Of a stretch of 64,000 bases of DNA, positions 17,693 to 26,634 are shown in pieces. Below the pieces are notes generated by a model. That model searched no databases and had not been told where the DNA came from. It saw only the letters and a program-made list of their open reading frames with translations. The stretch is from Chitinophaga sp. 180180018-3 (lineage in GTDB: Bacteria > Bacteroidota > Bacteroidia > Chitinophagales > Chitinophagaceae), in contig NZ_CP140772.1 of NCBI RefSeq assembly GCF_037893185.1, forward strand, positions 5,456,001 through 5,520,000, in the 5' to 3' direction. Both the position numbers and the translations under genes were made by a program. Position 1 is the first letter of the stretch; the number at the start of each line of letters is the position of its first letter.

Positions 17693-17766
17693 AATAAACG
17701 AAATGAAAACGCTGCAAATATAATTTTAATAAACGGTGAACAGGGAGAAGAAGTATATAAAGATTG

Positions 17767-17893
17767 AAATTAAGAATTAAGAGTAGAGAATTAAGAATAA
17801 AGCGCGAAGACCTTAGCGAATTATAATGTTTTACACATATTCGCTAAGGTCTTCGCGCTTTATTCTTAATTCTCTACTCTTAATTCTTAATTT
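17767..17893. repeat. Perfect 55-bp inverted repeat (palindrome family, member A)
   Basis: The arm 17767-17821 is exactly repeated in reverse complement at 17839-17893, with a 17-nt loop. The inner arm holds the core GAAGACCTTAGCGA (17806-17819); the outer arm is a degenerate AATTAAGA simple repeat. The right arm supplies the last four codons and the stop of the phosphoesterase gene. It may terminate that gene's transcript, but it is far longer than a normal terminator. It shares its core with the element at 48201-48321. Confidence 0.9.
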
Positions 17894-19742
17894 TCAACGC
17901 CCCGATTTTCCCATCCATAGAACTTATCAGCACTTTATCCTTGCCTGCCGGCAAAATCGCATTAATAAGGCAGTTAGATAGTTTGTACTTCCAACGAAGC
18001 GTGTGTTGATGGCTGTCTACGGCATAAACAACACCTGAGTGGGTAGATACGTAAATGACGCCGTTACTTTCCACCGAAGGAGCAGGATCCAGTTCATATC
18101 CCATATCGAGACTGGCCTGCCACATGAGTGCGAGACTATCGGCGCGGGTGGATACGCCATACAGGCGGCCTTCCATCGTTTTGATGAATATTTCGCTGCT
18201 GTCGGCGGAGAGTCCGATGGATTCCCTGACTTTCTTATCCGGCATCGAGGTTCTCCAGATCACTTTGCCGGTTCCGGCGTCAAAAGCAGTCATATACCTA
18301 TCTGGTGCCACGATGAATACCCTGTTATTAGCAGCAACCGGCCAGCAGGCGGCAGGAGAGAACATCCGGTTAGAGGCGCCGTTGTTCCATTTCCACTTCA
18401 GCTCGCCTGTACGGGCATCCAGGGCGTAGAAATCGTTGCCCCAGCTGCCAAAATAGATGTTACCGCCGTAATAAAGTGGTTTATCTTCCACGAAACCATT
18501 CACACCGCTGAACTCCCAAACCAGCTTTCCGCTTGCCACACTGATGGCCCTGAAATGCCCGTCGGAAGATCCCGTATAGGCGATACCGTTTACGATCAGT
18601 GTACTGGCCACAATTGGTTTGCCGGTTTCAAAACGCCATAACAGTTTCCCGTTGTCTGCCTGCAGACAATAGATATTGTTATCGGAAGATGCCACCACTA
18701 CCCTGTTGCCCGTCACTTCGGGCGTTGCATAGATTTTACCTTTGGTAGCAAAGGTCCATTTCTTCTTTCCGTTTTGTAACTGTAACGCATATATTTCGCC
18801 GGCGGTATTGGTAGAGATCACCAGGTTGTTGTATAACGCCATGCCTGAACCTATATCGCTGTTATCCTGATATACCCATCCTGTTTTCACTGCAGGGAAA
18901 GAATCGTTCATGGCCTGCGAAGGGCGCGGGAACGCAGGTTGACCGGGCCGGGCCATATGGCTGGCCAGGGGTATCTCTGCCCAGTGACGGCTCCGGGTAA
19001 CCAGCGGCGTGCGTTCTTCGAATACGGCTTTGCCGTTGCCCACGGTAACGATGTTATATCCACCGATACTGTCTTTAGCCCGGAGGTTAGACCGGCACAT
19101 AACGCCGGGGATGTCTTCAAAATTAAAAACATGGTTCGCATGCCCGTGACCACAAAGGATCAGCTGTATGTTGTGTTTCTTCAACGGGTCTATGGCTTCA
19201 TACCAGTTATTCAGATCAGCATTCTGCGGATAGTGATTTACATAAACAACCGGCGTAATGGTATCCATCTCCCTTAATTGTTTATTCAGCCATACTACAT
19301 TCTCTCTTGGTACCTGTCCGGGTCCCATACGCATATTAGGTCCGCAGTTGGTGCCCAGGAAACGGTATCCGCCATACGTAAAGGAAAATGTTTCGCTGCC
19401 AAAAACCTTTCTGAAGGTATTGCCACCGCTCTCCGACCACTTGGTATCGTGATTGCCCGGAATAATATACCAGGGCTTGTGCAGTCCGTCCAGTACCGAT
19501 TTCGCCAGCCGCAATTCTTCATCAGCGCCAAATTCCGTGATATCGCCGGAAATGACTACAAAGGCGAGTTCCGGCTGGGCATTGATATCGGCCACGGTTC
19601 GCTGCAGATCTTCCAGGGCATTGTCGCTTCCCACATGGGTATCAGATACCATGGCAAATTTGAATATCTTCTGCGCCTTTATTACCGGGGAAATCCCCGT
19701 CAGCAGCAGGCTCCACGCCAATAGCCTCGCATAATATTTCAT
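17880..19742 (-). CDS. Secreted calcineurin-like metallophosphoesterase fused to PQQ-type beta-propeller
   Basis: The 620 residues start from the ATG at 19742, which begins a clean signal peptide; a frame-open ATG nine codons upstream is weaker. The N-terminal half is a calcineurin-like phosphoesterase with SDTHVG, SGDITEFG, GNHDT, NHYP and CGHGHAN metal-ligand motifs. The C-terminal half (about 270-620) has repeated GKxxW blades (KKWTFATKG, GKLLWRFETG, GELKWKWN, GKVIWRT) of a PQQ-like propeller. It lies 30 bp after susD and is probably the last gene of the SusC/D unit, as a surface or periplasmic enzyme releasing phosphate or alcohols. The C-terminal codons come from palindrome A. Confidence 0.92.
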   Translation of the reverse strand: MKYYARLLAWSLLLTGISPVIKAQKIFKFAMVSDTHVGSDNALEDLQRTVADINAQPELAFVVISGDITEFGADEELRLAKSVLDGLHKPWYIIPGNHDTKWSESGGNTFRKVFGSETFSFTYGGYRFLGTNCGPNMRMGPGQVPRENVVWLNKQLREMDTITPVVYVNHYPQNADLNNWYEAIDPLKKHNIQLILCGHGHANHVFNFEDIPGVMCRSNLRAKDSIGGYNIVTVGNGKAVFEERTPLVTRSRHWAEIPLASHMARPGQPAFPRPSQAMNDSFPAVKTGWVYQDNSDIGSGMALYNNLVISTNTAGEIYALQLQNGKKKWTFATKGKIYATPEVTGNRVVVASSDNNIYCLQADNGKLLWRFETGKPIVASTLIVNGIAYTGSSDGHFRAISVASGKLVWEFSGVNGFVEDKPLYYGGNIYFGSWGNDFYALDARTGELKWKWNNGASNRMFSPAACWPVAANNRVFIVAPDRYMTAFDAGTGKVIWRTSMPDKKVRESIGLSADSSEIFIKTMEGRLYGVSTRADSLALMWQASLDMGYELDPAPSVESNGVIYVSTHSGVVYAVDSHQHTLRWKYKLSNCLINAILPAGKDKVLISSMDGKIGALKIKN

Positions 19743-19771
19743 ATGATAACCTTTTCTTTCCTTGATCATTA

Positions 19772-21514
19772 TTACTGCCAGAATGGATTTTGTACAAGTG
19801 CAGGGTTCAATAATATTTCATTCACGGGCAGCGGGAACAGATAATTCTTTTTTTCATCGAATGTTTTTACCTGGTGCGGATATACCCAGATATTGCCTTT
19901 GTCGCCACCTGTCAATTCATGATCAGACCCCAGGATGTAATACTGCACCGCCGGATTGGGGTTCGCAGGCTTCTGGTCCACTACTGCCACATCTGTTTTG
20001 CCGTCGCCATCCATGTCTATCTCTCCTTTTGCCGGGCAGTACATGCCCAGGAACTGTTCTGCCAGCAGATGGCCTTCTTTCCAGCGCATCAGATCCTGGT
20101 AGCGGAAACCTTCCATAGCCAGCTCTATGCGGCGTTCTCTTCTTACCTCCAGTATAATTGGATCGGACGTATGCTTATACAAGTTACTTACTTCCGGATC
20201 AGGTATAATAGCCGCGATATTGAGGTTCGGCATGCCTGCGCGGCGACGGATCAGGTTGATGGATTTATCGGCATCTGCCTGCGTAAACTGTCCCAGCTCT
20301 GCTTTTGCTTCTGCATAGTTCAACAGCACTTCTGCATAGCGGAATACGGGCAGGTCGTTGGTATTGGTATTATATCCGTCCTGATCAGTACCGGTTACAA
20401 ACTTAACACATTGATACCCGGTTTGCGCCACACTGAAATCCGGCACCAGTTTTTTGGTAGTCCCAATGCGCATATACCCGGGTGTACGCATGATCTGCGC
20501 CATACGCGGGTCGCGGTTGGCTGTTTCCTGCAGGAAAGTTTCCTGGGCATATCCCGGCTGTGCCGAGAATGGGGTGCCATCCTTCATCAGAAATCCGTTT
20601 ACGAATGATTTGGTGAATCCTGGCATCGCCAGTGTGGATACAGTAAATACGCCGTTAGCCGCATGTCTTTTTGCGAGCGTATTATCATACACTTCTGCCA
20701 GTATATATTCATCTGTATTGGCATTTTCTGCTGCAAACAGGTTCAGATAATCCTGGTTAGGATTGCCGGTGCTATACAGTTTAAAGCCGCTTGTAAACAA
20801 GGCAGATGAAGCATCCACAGCGGCCTGCAGCAAACTATTGGCTTGTGCACCCAGGTTCAGTTCATCATGATATTTCCGATAGGTTCCTTCGTATAGGCAT
20901 ACCCGTGCTTTCAGTGCCAGCGCGGCCCATTTACTCACCCGGCTTATATTCCGGATAGCAGGCAGGTGCGCAATCGCATAGTCGATATCTGAGAGGATAG
21001 AGTCGAACACCTGCTTGCGCGGCGTGCGTGGATTATACAGCTCAGGGCTGGCTTCGTTCAGGGAAGTGCTGTACCAGGGTACATCTCCGAAACGTTTTAC
21101 CTTATCGAAATAGAACATGGCGCGGAACATCTTTGCCATGCCGGCATATTGCTCTTTCACGGAATCGGGCGCCTGCGCGCGACGATAATTCTCCAGGAAG
21201 TAGTTGATGTTACGTAAACGGTCCCAGGTCCAGTCGGCATCGCCGGCGCTGTTGGGCAACGGCAGTTTACCCGCGATCAGCGCGCTGTTGGAACACTCCA
21301 CGTTATCGCTGCTGCCATCGGCCTGGAATACACTGCTGCCGGGAAGGTAGGTGTAAAATCCGTTTGTATAGATCTCCAGATCCTTTTCTGTATTAAAGAA
21401 CTTTCCAGGCTCTATCTGGCTGATAGGTGACCTGTCGAGATAATCCTTCGCGCAGCTGCTCAGGATCGCGAGCCCTGGCAGGAGAATAGATATATAACAG
21501 ATAATCTTCTTCAT
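19772..21514 (-). CDS. SusD/RagB family outer membrane nutrient-binding lipoprotein
   Basis: This surface lipoprotein caps its SusC partner and binds the ligand. The 580 residues start with a lipoprotein signal (lipobox LSSC, Cys21), followed by the family's N-terminal KDYLDRSP motif. TPR-like helices come next (MFRAMFYFDKVKRFGDVPWY, WAALALKARVCLYEGTY) and the C-terminal RRERRIELAMEGFRYQDLMRWKEG region contains the typical RRxRxxELxxEG signature. It begins 20 bp after susC, as usual for the pair. The ligand is unknown; the adjacent phosphoesterase suggests a phosphorylated compound. Confidence 0.95.
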   Translation of the reverse strand: MKKIICYISILLPGLAILSSCAKDYLDRSPISQIEPGKFFNTEKDLEIYTNGFYTYLPGSSVFQADGSSDNVECSNSALIAGKLPLPNSAGDADWTWDRLRNINYFLENYRRAQAPDSVKEQYAGMAKMFRAMFYFDKVKRFGDVPWYSTSLNEASPELYNPRTPRKQVFDSILSDIDYAIAHLPAIRNISRVSKWAALALKARVCLYEGTYRKYHDELNLGAQANSLLQAAVDASSALFTSGFKLYSTGNPNQDYLNLFAAENANTDEYILAEVYDNTLAKRHAANGVFTVSTLAMPGFTKSFVNGFLMKDGTPFSAQPGYAQETFLQETANRDPRMAQIMRTPGYMRIGTTKKLVPDFSVAQTGYQCVKFVTGTDQDGYNTNTNDLPVFRYAEVLLNYAEAKAELGQFTQADADKSINLIRRRAGMPNLNIAAIIPDPEVSNLYKHTSDPIILEVRRERRIELAMEGFRYQDLMRWKEGHLLAEQFLGMYCPAKGEIDMDGDGKTDVAVVDQKPANPNPAVQYYILGSDHELTGGDKGNIWVYPHQVKTFDEKKNYLFPLPVNEILLNPALVQNPFWQ

Positions 21515-21534
21515 AATCTTCAGTTGTTAGCAGG

Positions 21535-24500
21535 TTAAAAATTCAGATCCAGTCCGGCTGTGAACGTACGCTGCATAGGGTACACGAAACCGGCTCCGTT
21601 GGAAGAGGCATCGGGTTCGTCGCCGATGGTTTCAGGATCAAATGCTTTCGATAGCTTCGTCCAGGTAAAGAGGTTTTGACCGGAGAAGTATACACGCACA
21701 CGATTGAGGTGCAATTTTTTCACCAGTACATCGGGCACGGTATAGCCTATACTGAGATTCTTGAGACGCAGATAGGCTGCATTCTGCAGGTAACGTGTCT
21801 GCGGCAGGTTCAGCGCATCACCACTGGCAAATGCTTCGTATGCCCGTGGCCGTGGGAAGTAGGCATCGGTATGTGTTGGCGTCCAATAGTTGTTCTGTAT
21901 ATGATCATATACAGGCTGGTTCCACCTGTTATAAAATCCCCAGAAAACGCCGGACTCACCACGCGGATAAAAGTCTTTTTTACCAATGCCCTGGAAGAAT
22001 ACGTTTACATCTATATTCCGCCAGTTGGCGCCCAGGTTCACACCGTAGGAATAACGCGGGGTGGTATTGCCTATCAGCACCATATCGCCATGATCTGCCA
22101 GGGTGTATTTTCCGTTATAGATCACGCCATCGCCATTTACATCTTTAAACTTGATATCACCGGCCATAGGATGCCCATTCACTTTATATGGGATAGCGGA
22201 TACTTTTTGCTGATCTGCATGTTTCAGGTATTCGTCGTCGGTCTGAAAGAAACCTTCTGTAATATAGCCCCAGATGCCGCCCAATACCTGGCCTTTGTAA
22301 TAATCGCCGAGGTACTGATTGGGATTGTCGTAGCGAGTGATAGTGGTACGATAATCAGAAAGTACCACGGAAACGTTGTAGCCAAAAGGTTTTCCGCCCA
22401 GCTTGAAATCATCCTTCCATTTGAGCGACAGTTCCCAACCTTTGGTGCTGAGATCAGCTGCATTGGTAGAAGGCTCCGTAGTACCCAATACTGCAGGCAA
22501 CGATTTGCTCTTAGTGAGCATGTTGATGGTCTGACGGTTATACCAGTCGGCTCCTACTTCGAGGCGGTTGTTGAGTAATCCTATATCCGCTCCAAAATCC
22601 AGTGTCCTCGCAGTTTCCCAGGTAAGGCTCCGGGCAACAAGTCCGGGTGCAAATGTTCCCGGAGGTTTTGTACCGTCAATGATAGCAGTAATAGGCGCTA
22701 CTGTCATGGTACTGAAATAAGCATAATTGCCTACCTGCTGGTTGCCCAATGACCCATAGGAAGCTCTGAGCTTGAATGAATTAATTGCTGGTTTTAATCC
22801 GCTGAAAAACGATTCTTCGCTCATCAGCCAACCGGCGGATACGGATGGAAAGAAGCCATAACGCTTGCTGGAAGGGAAACGGGAGGTACCGTCGTAACGG
22901 CCGTTGGCTTCGATGAAATATCTGCGGTTATAGTTGTACGACAGGCGGTAAAACATACCTCTCAGTGCCCAGTCGCTGTTATTATCGCCCACTTTCATCT
23001 GACCTGAAGTAAGGTTCAGGGAACCGTAGTTATCGCTCAGATTATTCTCTGCATATGCATAATACTGGCGGTAACGGTTCTGTTCCTGGTTAAAGCCTAC
23101 GAGCGCGTCTACATTGTGTTTGCCGAAGCTCTTTTCATATTCTGCATACAGGTTGATAACGCTGTATACATTCTCGTCGGTAGAGGTCTGGTAAAAATCT
23201 TTGTTGGAATAGTTGGCAACATGTCCGGGCTTATCTTCATACTTCAGCTGGCGGGCCTTGCGATCGTCGCGGCTCTGATTCCACACCATGGTACCGTCAC
23301 CGTTAATGTGCAGCGAGTTATCGAAGAAGCTGGTTTTAAAGCCAACGGTATTGCGGAACAGCTGCCGCGTTTGTATCTCCCGGCCACCATCCTGAAGGCT
23401 GCCGAAAGTAAGCATACCAGCCTGTGTCCAGTTGCCTGAGGGCGTTTTGATGACTTCATAGGGGTTGGCGAATAACGACAGGTAACGATATGCGTTGAAA
23501 TCGCCGTTCACGAATTTATTCGGTGCATTGTATTTGCCCTGATCATATTCGCTGTTGGTATAAATCTTCAGCCAGTCGAACGCTTGCAAATCAAGCCGGG
23601 AGCGAAAGTTGTAGCGGTTGTATTTATCAGTGGCCACGCGGAAGGTTCCATCCTGCGATTGAATGCCACCAGAAAGATAGTAGCTCACTTTATCTGTTCC
23701 ACCGGAGATACTGAGAAAGTTTTTACTGAAAGGTTGTTTATCGTTGTAGAATGCCTTGTACCAATCCGTGTTTCCGCCACGGATCCAGGTATTATTGGAA
23801 GTATTCACTCCCAGTTCCGGCAGGGAGGGATCGGCCTGCCGTTGTTTCAGGTAGGCGATCACCGTTAGCATGTCTGTATTATCGATGCCCGCATAGCCTT
23901 TATAGGCTTCGTTCTGTAACGTAGCTGCTGCCAGCGGATCATTGATTACATGAGGCAGTCCAAGAGGAGAACTGTAGCCAAAGGAATTGGAATAATGAAT
24001 ATTCACTTTCCCTTTAGCGCCTTTCTTTGTGGTAACCAGGATCACGCCAAATGCAGCCCTGGCACCATAAATCGCGGAAGAAGCAGCATCTTTCAGTACA
24101 GATACGCTCTCTACATCTTCCGGGTTAATGAGATTGATATCGCCTTCTACTCCATCTATCAAAATCAACGGCCCACCACCGTTGATAGAAGTGAATCCTC
24201 TCAGGTTGAAACTACCGCCTCTGTCGGCACGGCCATCAGCGAAAGTAATGTTCAGGTTGGGTATTACGCCCTGTAATCCCTGTGCCACATTGGTAATCGG
24301 GCGGTTTTCAAACACCTCTTTGCCAGCCTGACTTACAGCGCCTGTGATGTCTTCCTTCTTTTTAGTACCGTAACCTACTACTATTACCTGCGACAATATT
24401 TTATCTTCCTGTTTCATTTTAACAGCCAGTGTCACATGGCTATCAGCTGCAATATCATAGCCGCTGTATTCCTTCTTTTCATAGCCGATGAGACTGAAAG

Positions 24501-24765
24501 TAAAAATGTATTTTCCTTTTGGCAGCCGCTGAAAGCTGAACATCCCGTGTTCATCACTTACTGTACCGGTTTTCGTTTTCTTTTCCGGGTCGGTGGCCAC
24601 CACGTTTACGCCGGGCAGCGCAGCGCCTTTTTCATCATGAATAACGCCTTTCACCGCTGGCGCAGGCTGCTGGGCGCGTGCAGCCATCAACGGGATCAGG
24701 CACATTAGTAACAGGGCATAGCAATGCCGTATTGCCAAAGGCAACAGTTGTTTTCTGAACATCAT
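21535..24765 (-). CDS. SusC/RagA family TonB-linked outer membrane transporter
   Basis: This TonB-dependent importer has 1076 residues. A signal peptide is followed directly by a carboxypeptidase-D-like domain (VKGVIHDEKGAALPGVNVVAT), a TonB-box-like region with VVVGYGTKKKEDITGAVS, the plug with the family motif LRGFTSINGGGPLILIDGVEG, and a barrel ending in AGLDLNF. Although the unit includes FecI/FecR regulators, I see no STN signalling domain between the signal peptide and the carboxypeptidase-like domain. It is third in the minus-strand order sigma, anti-sigma, SusC, SusD, phosphoesterase. Confidence 0.95.
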   Translation of the reverse strand: MMFRKQLLPLAIRHCYALLLMCLIPLMAARAQQPAPAVKGVIHDEKGAALPGVNVVATDPEKKTKTGTVSDEHGMFSFQRLPKGKYIFTFSLIGYEKKEYSGYDIAADSHVTLAVKMKQEDKILSQVIVVGYGTKKKEDITGAVSQAGKEVFENRPITNVAQGLQGVIPNLNITFADGRADRGGSFNLRGFTSINGGGPLILIDGVEGDINLINPEDVESVSVLKDAASSAIYGARAAFGVILVTTKKGAKGKVNIHYSNSFGYSSPLGLPHVINDPLAAATLQNEAYKGYAGIDNTDMLTVIAYLKQRQADPSLPELGVNTSNNTWIRGGNTDWYKAFYNDKQPFSKNFLSISGGTDKVSYYLSGGIQSQDGTFRVATDKYNRYNFRSRLDLQAFDWLKIYTNSEYDQGKYNAPNKFVNGDFNAYRYLSLFANPYEVIKTPSGNWTQAGMLTFGSLQDGGREIQTRQLFRNTVGFKTSFFDNSLHINGDGTMVWNQSRDDRKARQLKYEDKPGHVANYSNKDFYQTSTDENVYSVINLYAEYEKSFGKHNVDALVGFNQEQNRYRQYYAYAENNLSDNYGSLNLTSGQMKVGDNNSDWALRGMFYRLSYNYNRRYFIEANGRYDGTSRFPSSKRYGFFPSVSAGWLMSEESFFSGLKPAINSFKLRASYGSLGNQQVGNYAYFSTMTVAPITAIIDGTKPPGTFAPGLVARSLTWETARTLDFGADIGLLNNRLEVGADWYNRQTINMLTKSKSLPAVLGTTEPSTNAADLSTKGWELSLKWKDDFKLGGKPFGYNVSVVLSDYRTTITRYDNPNQYLGDYYKGQVLGGIWGYITEGFFQTDDEYLKHADQQKVSAIPYKVNGHPMAGDIKFKDVNGDGVIYNGKYTLADHGDMVLIGNTTPRYSYGVNLGANWRNIDVNVFFQGIGKKDFYPRGESGVFWGFYNRWNQPVYDHIQNNYWTPTHTDAYFPRPRAYEAFASGDALNLPQTRYLQNAAYLRLKNLSIGYTVPDVLVKKLHLNRVRVYFSGQNLFTWTKLSKAFDPETIGDEPDASSNGAGFVYPMQRTFTAGLDLNF

Positions 24766-24806
24766 AAAATTTAATTAACGGACAGGTATTCTAATTCAGA
24801 GATATT

Positions 24807-25847
24807 TCATTGTTTCATAAGACTGATACAATTAGTACTATCATTTTGCTGAACCTTCAGATTGTTCAGCTCAGCTATTGTTTTGACGATATCTTCCAAC
24901 GCATCTGTTTTGTTGAATTCTCCCGTAAAGGTGGCTTTTCGTGATACACCGGATATCATAATCCGGCGATTGAATTGTGCCTGCAACACATCAATAACTT
25001 TATATAGCTTTTCGTTGTGGAATTCGAGTGTATGGTCGGTGATCACGGTGGCATTTACGGCGGTAGCCGGACTGGCAATGGCCGGTGTATGCGACCTGGC
25101 CACCAGTACGCCTGGCTTATCGGCAGCAACGCGGAACTCATCGCCCGGTTGCAGTATCACCTGTTCAAACGCTACCTGCATATGCGTTCCGGCGATGGCT
25201 ACTTTTCCTTCGAGCAGCTTCACTCTTGTAGCGATATGCTTCCCTGTTTCCACATCGAAGCAGGTGCCCAGTGCCGTGGTGATCACCTCATTTGCAACAA
25301 CACTGAAAGGATGTCGGGGATCACTGGCAGCGTTAAAACGTGCCTTACCTTCCAGGAAAATGCGGCGGTTGTTGCGGAAATCCAATGCAAACTTTACCTG
25401 TCCTCCGGGCGAAAGCCGGATCCAGGAACCATCTGCCAGGGGAATCTGCATTAATACGTTGCTGTTGTTTGCAATAGTAGTATCTATATTTCGTTTAGTC
25501 GTTTCAGTTAGCGCCAGTTGCGTCTGTTGTACATTGGTGCGGGAGTACTGCCAGTAAGCGCCTGCTGCCACCAGTATCAGTATAGCTGCGGCAGCCGCCC
25601 ACCAGGTACCGGCGCCACGTTTCATGGTACGAATGTTATCGGTGTTTTCGCGAATAATGGTATCGCGCATCCGTGCTGATGTTGCCGGATCCGGTAAATA
25701 ACCGGTGGGCTCCTCCCATCCTTCTTCCGGGAAGACATCATCCAGCAGCTCAGGGCGTTGCTCCAGTATATTCAGTATCTCTGCTTTCTCCGCGTCGGTA
25801 CACTCCCCATTGAAATATTTTTGCAGGCGCAATCTGATATTGTCCAT
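24807..25847 (-). CDS. FecR family anti-sigma factor
   Basis: This single-pass inner membrane regulator has 346 residues. The cytoplasmic N-terminal part (1-78) would bind the sigma factor, and a hydrophobic helix lies at about 82-98 (AAAAILILVAAGAYW). A periplasmic FecR domain follows (PLADGSWIRLSPGGQVKFALDF, RRIFLEGKARFNA, HPFSVVANE). The C-terminal DUF4974-like region (HNEKLYKVIDVLQAQFNRRI) is normal for Bacteroidota FecR proteins. It sits between the sigma factor and susC, so it should control this uptake unit. Confidence 0.94.
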   Translation of the reverse strand: MDNIRLRLQKYFNGECTDAEKAEILNILEQRPELLDDVFPEEGWEEPTGYLPDPATSARMRDTIIRENTDNIRTMKRGAGTWWAAAAAILILVAAGAYWQYSRTNVQQTQLALTETTKRNIDTTIANNSNVLMQIPLADGSWIRLSPGGQVKFALDFRNNRRIFLEGKARFNAASDPRHPFSVVANEVITTALGTCFDVETGKHIATRVKLLEGKVAIAGTHMQVAFEQVILQPGDEFRVAADKPGVLVARSHTPAIASPATAVNATVITDHTLEFHNEKLYKVIDVLQAQFNRRIMISGVSRKATFTGEFNKTDALEDIVKTIAELNNLKVQQNDSTNCISLMKQ

Positions 25848-25919
25848 AAACGGAAAAGCAGGTTTTTAGGAGAGTATACGTACGTGACAGAAAAAACCCC
25901 TAGTGGGTTGGAATATTTT

Positions 25920-26438
25920 TTATTTAAGCAGGTGGCGTAGCTGTTTCAACGCCTGTGCGATATGGTTCTCGACGGTTCTGGGGGAGATCGCCAGTTGCAG
26001 TGCAATCTGTTTATAAGAGAAGCCCAGGTACCGGCTCATATGAAAAACTTTCTTTCTTACAGGAGGCATGGCCTCCATTATTTCCCGGATAACTTCCAGT
26101 TGTGCGTCATCTTCCTCTTCTGTAACAATATCCCGGGAAGCAGTAACATGGCGGTTATACTGCTGCCAGGCCCTGGCATCTCTCAGTTCCTTTCTCAACA
26201 CATCTATCAGGGAGGTTTTCATAATGCGGAACAACTGCACCTGTAAAGGCCATTCATCAGACAATAAATGCCGGCTGTTCCATAGTTTTATAAAGGTGAT
26301 CTGCACGAGTTCTTCTGCAAGATATCGTGAATTCGTTCTCTTGTAAAAATAACCATACAACCGTTCATGCCACTCATCATACACCTGTTCCAAAGCGGTA
26401 TGATCTCCCGATCTTATTGCTGCTAACAAGTCATCCAT
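25920..26438 (-). CDS. ECF-type RNA polymerase sigma factor (FecI-like, SusC/D-associated)
   Basis: This RpoE/FecI-class sigma factor has 172 residues from the ATG at 26438; an upstream in-frame TTG is possible. Region 2 is visible (ALEQVYDEWHERLYGYFYKR, LAEELVQITFIKLWNSR), as is region 4 with the HTH (SRYLGFSYKQIALQLAISPRTVENHI). The length is typical. It precedes fecR by 72 bp and is predicted to activate the SusC/D-phosphoesterase genes once FecR is relieved. A TAGGTTTG box at 26457-26464 lies just upstream, but no -33 match accompanies it. Confidence 0.93.
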   Translation of the reverse strand: MDDLLAAIRSGDHTALEQVYDEWHERLYGYFYKRTNSRYLAEELVQITFIKLWNSRHLLSDEWPLQVQLFRIMKTSLIDVLRKELRDARAWQQYNRHVTASRDIVTEEEDDAQLEVIREIMEAMPPVRKKVFHMSRYLGFSYKQIALQLAISPRTVENHIAQALKQLRHLLK

Positions 26439-26591
26439 GTTGATTGAATTACAGCACAAACCTACTGCTTGTCATAGTTGCCTGTATGTTATATTTATGT
26501 GAATCAGTTTTTCCGTGGCGGGTAATGTACAAAAATTTGATCAGCTGTATAGGGTGATTTTAATTTGATATGACGAAAAAGATTTTATGGC

Positions 26592-26617
26592 CCAGGGGAG
26601 CGCTTTGCCTCCCCTGG
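26592..26617 (-). terminator. Terminator hairpin of the monooxygenase gene
   Basis: CCAGGGGAG (26592-26600) and CTCCCCTGG (26609-26617) form a perfect 9-bp GC-rich stem with an 8-nt loop. It lies 18 bp past the stop codon on the minus strand, and an AT-rich tail follows. Confidence 0.7.
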
Positions 26618-26634
26618 ATGTATTGATGGCTGAA

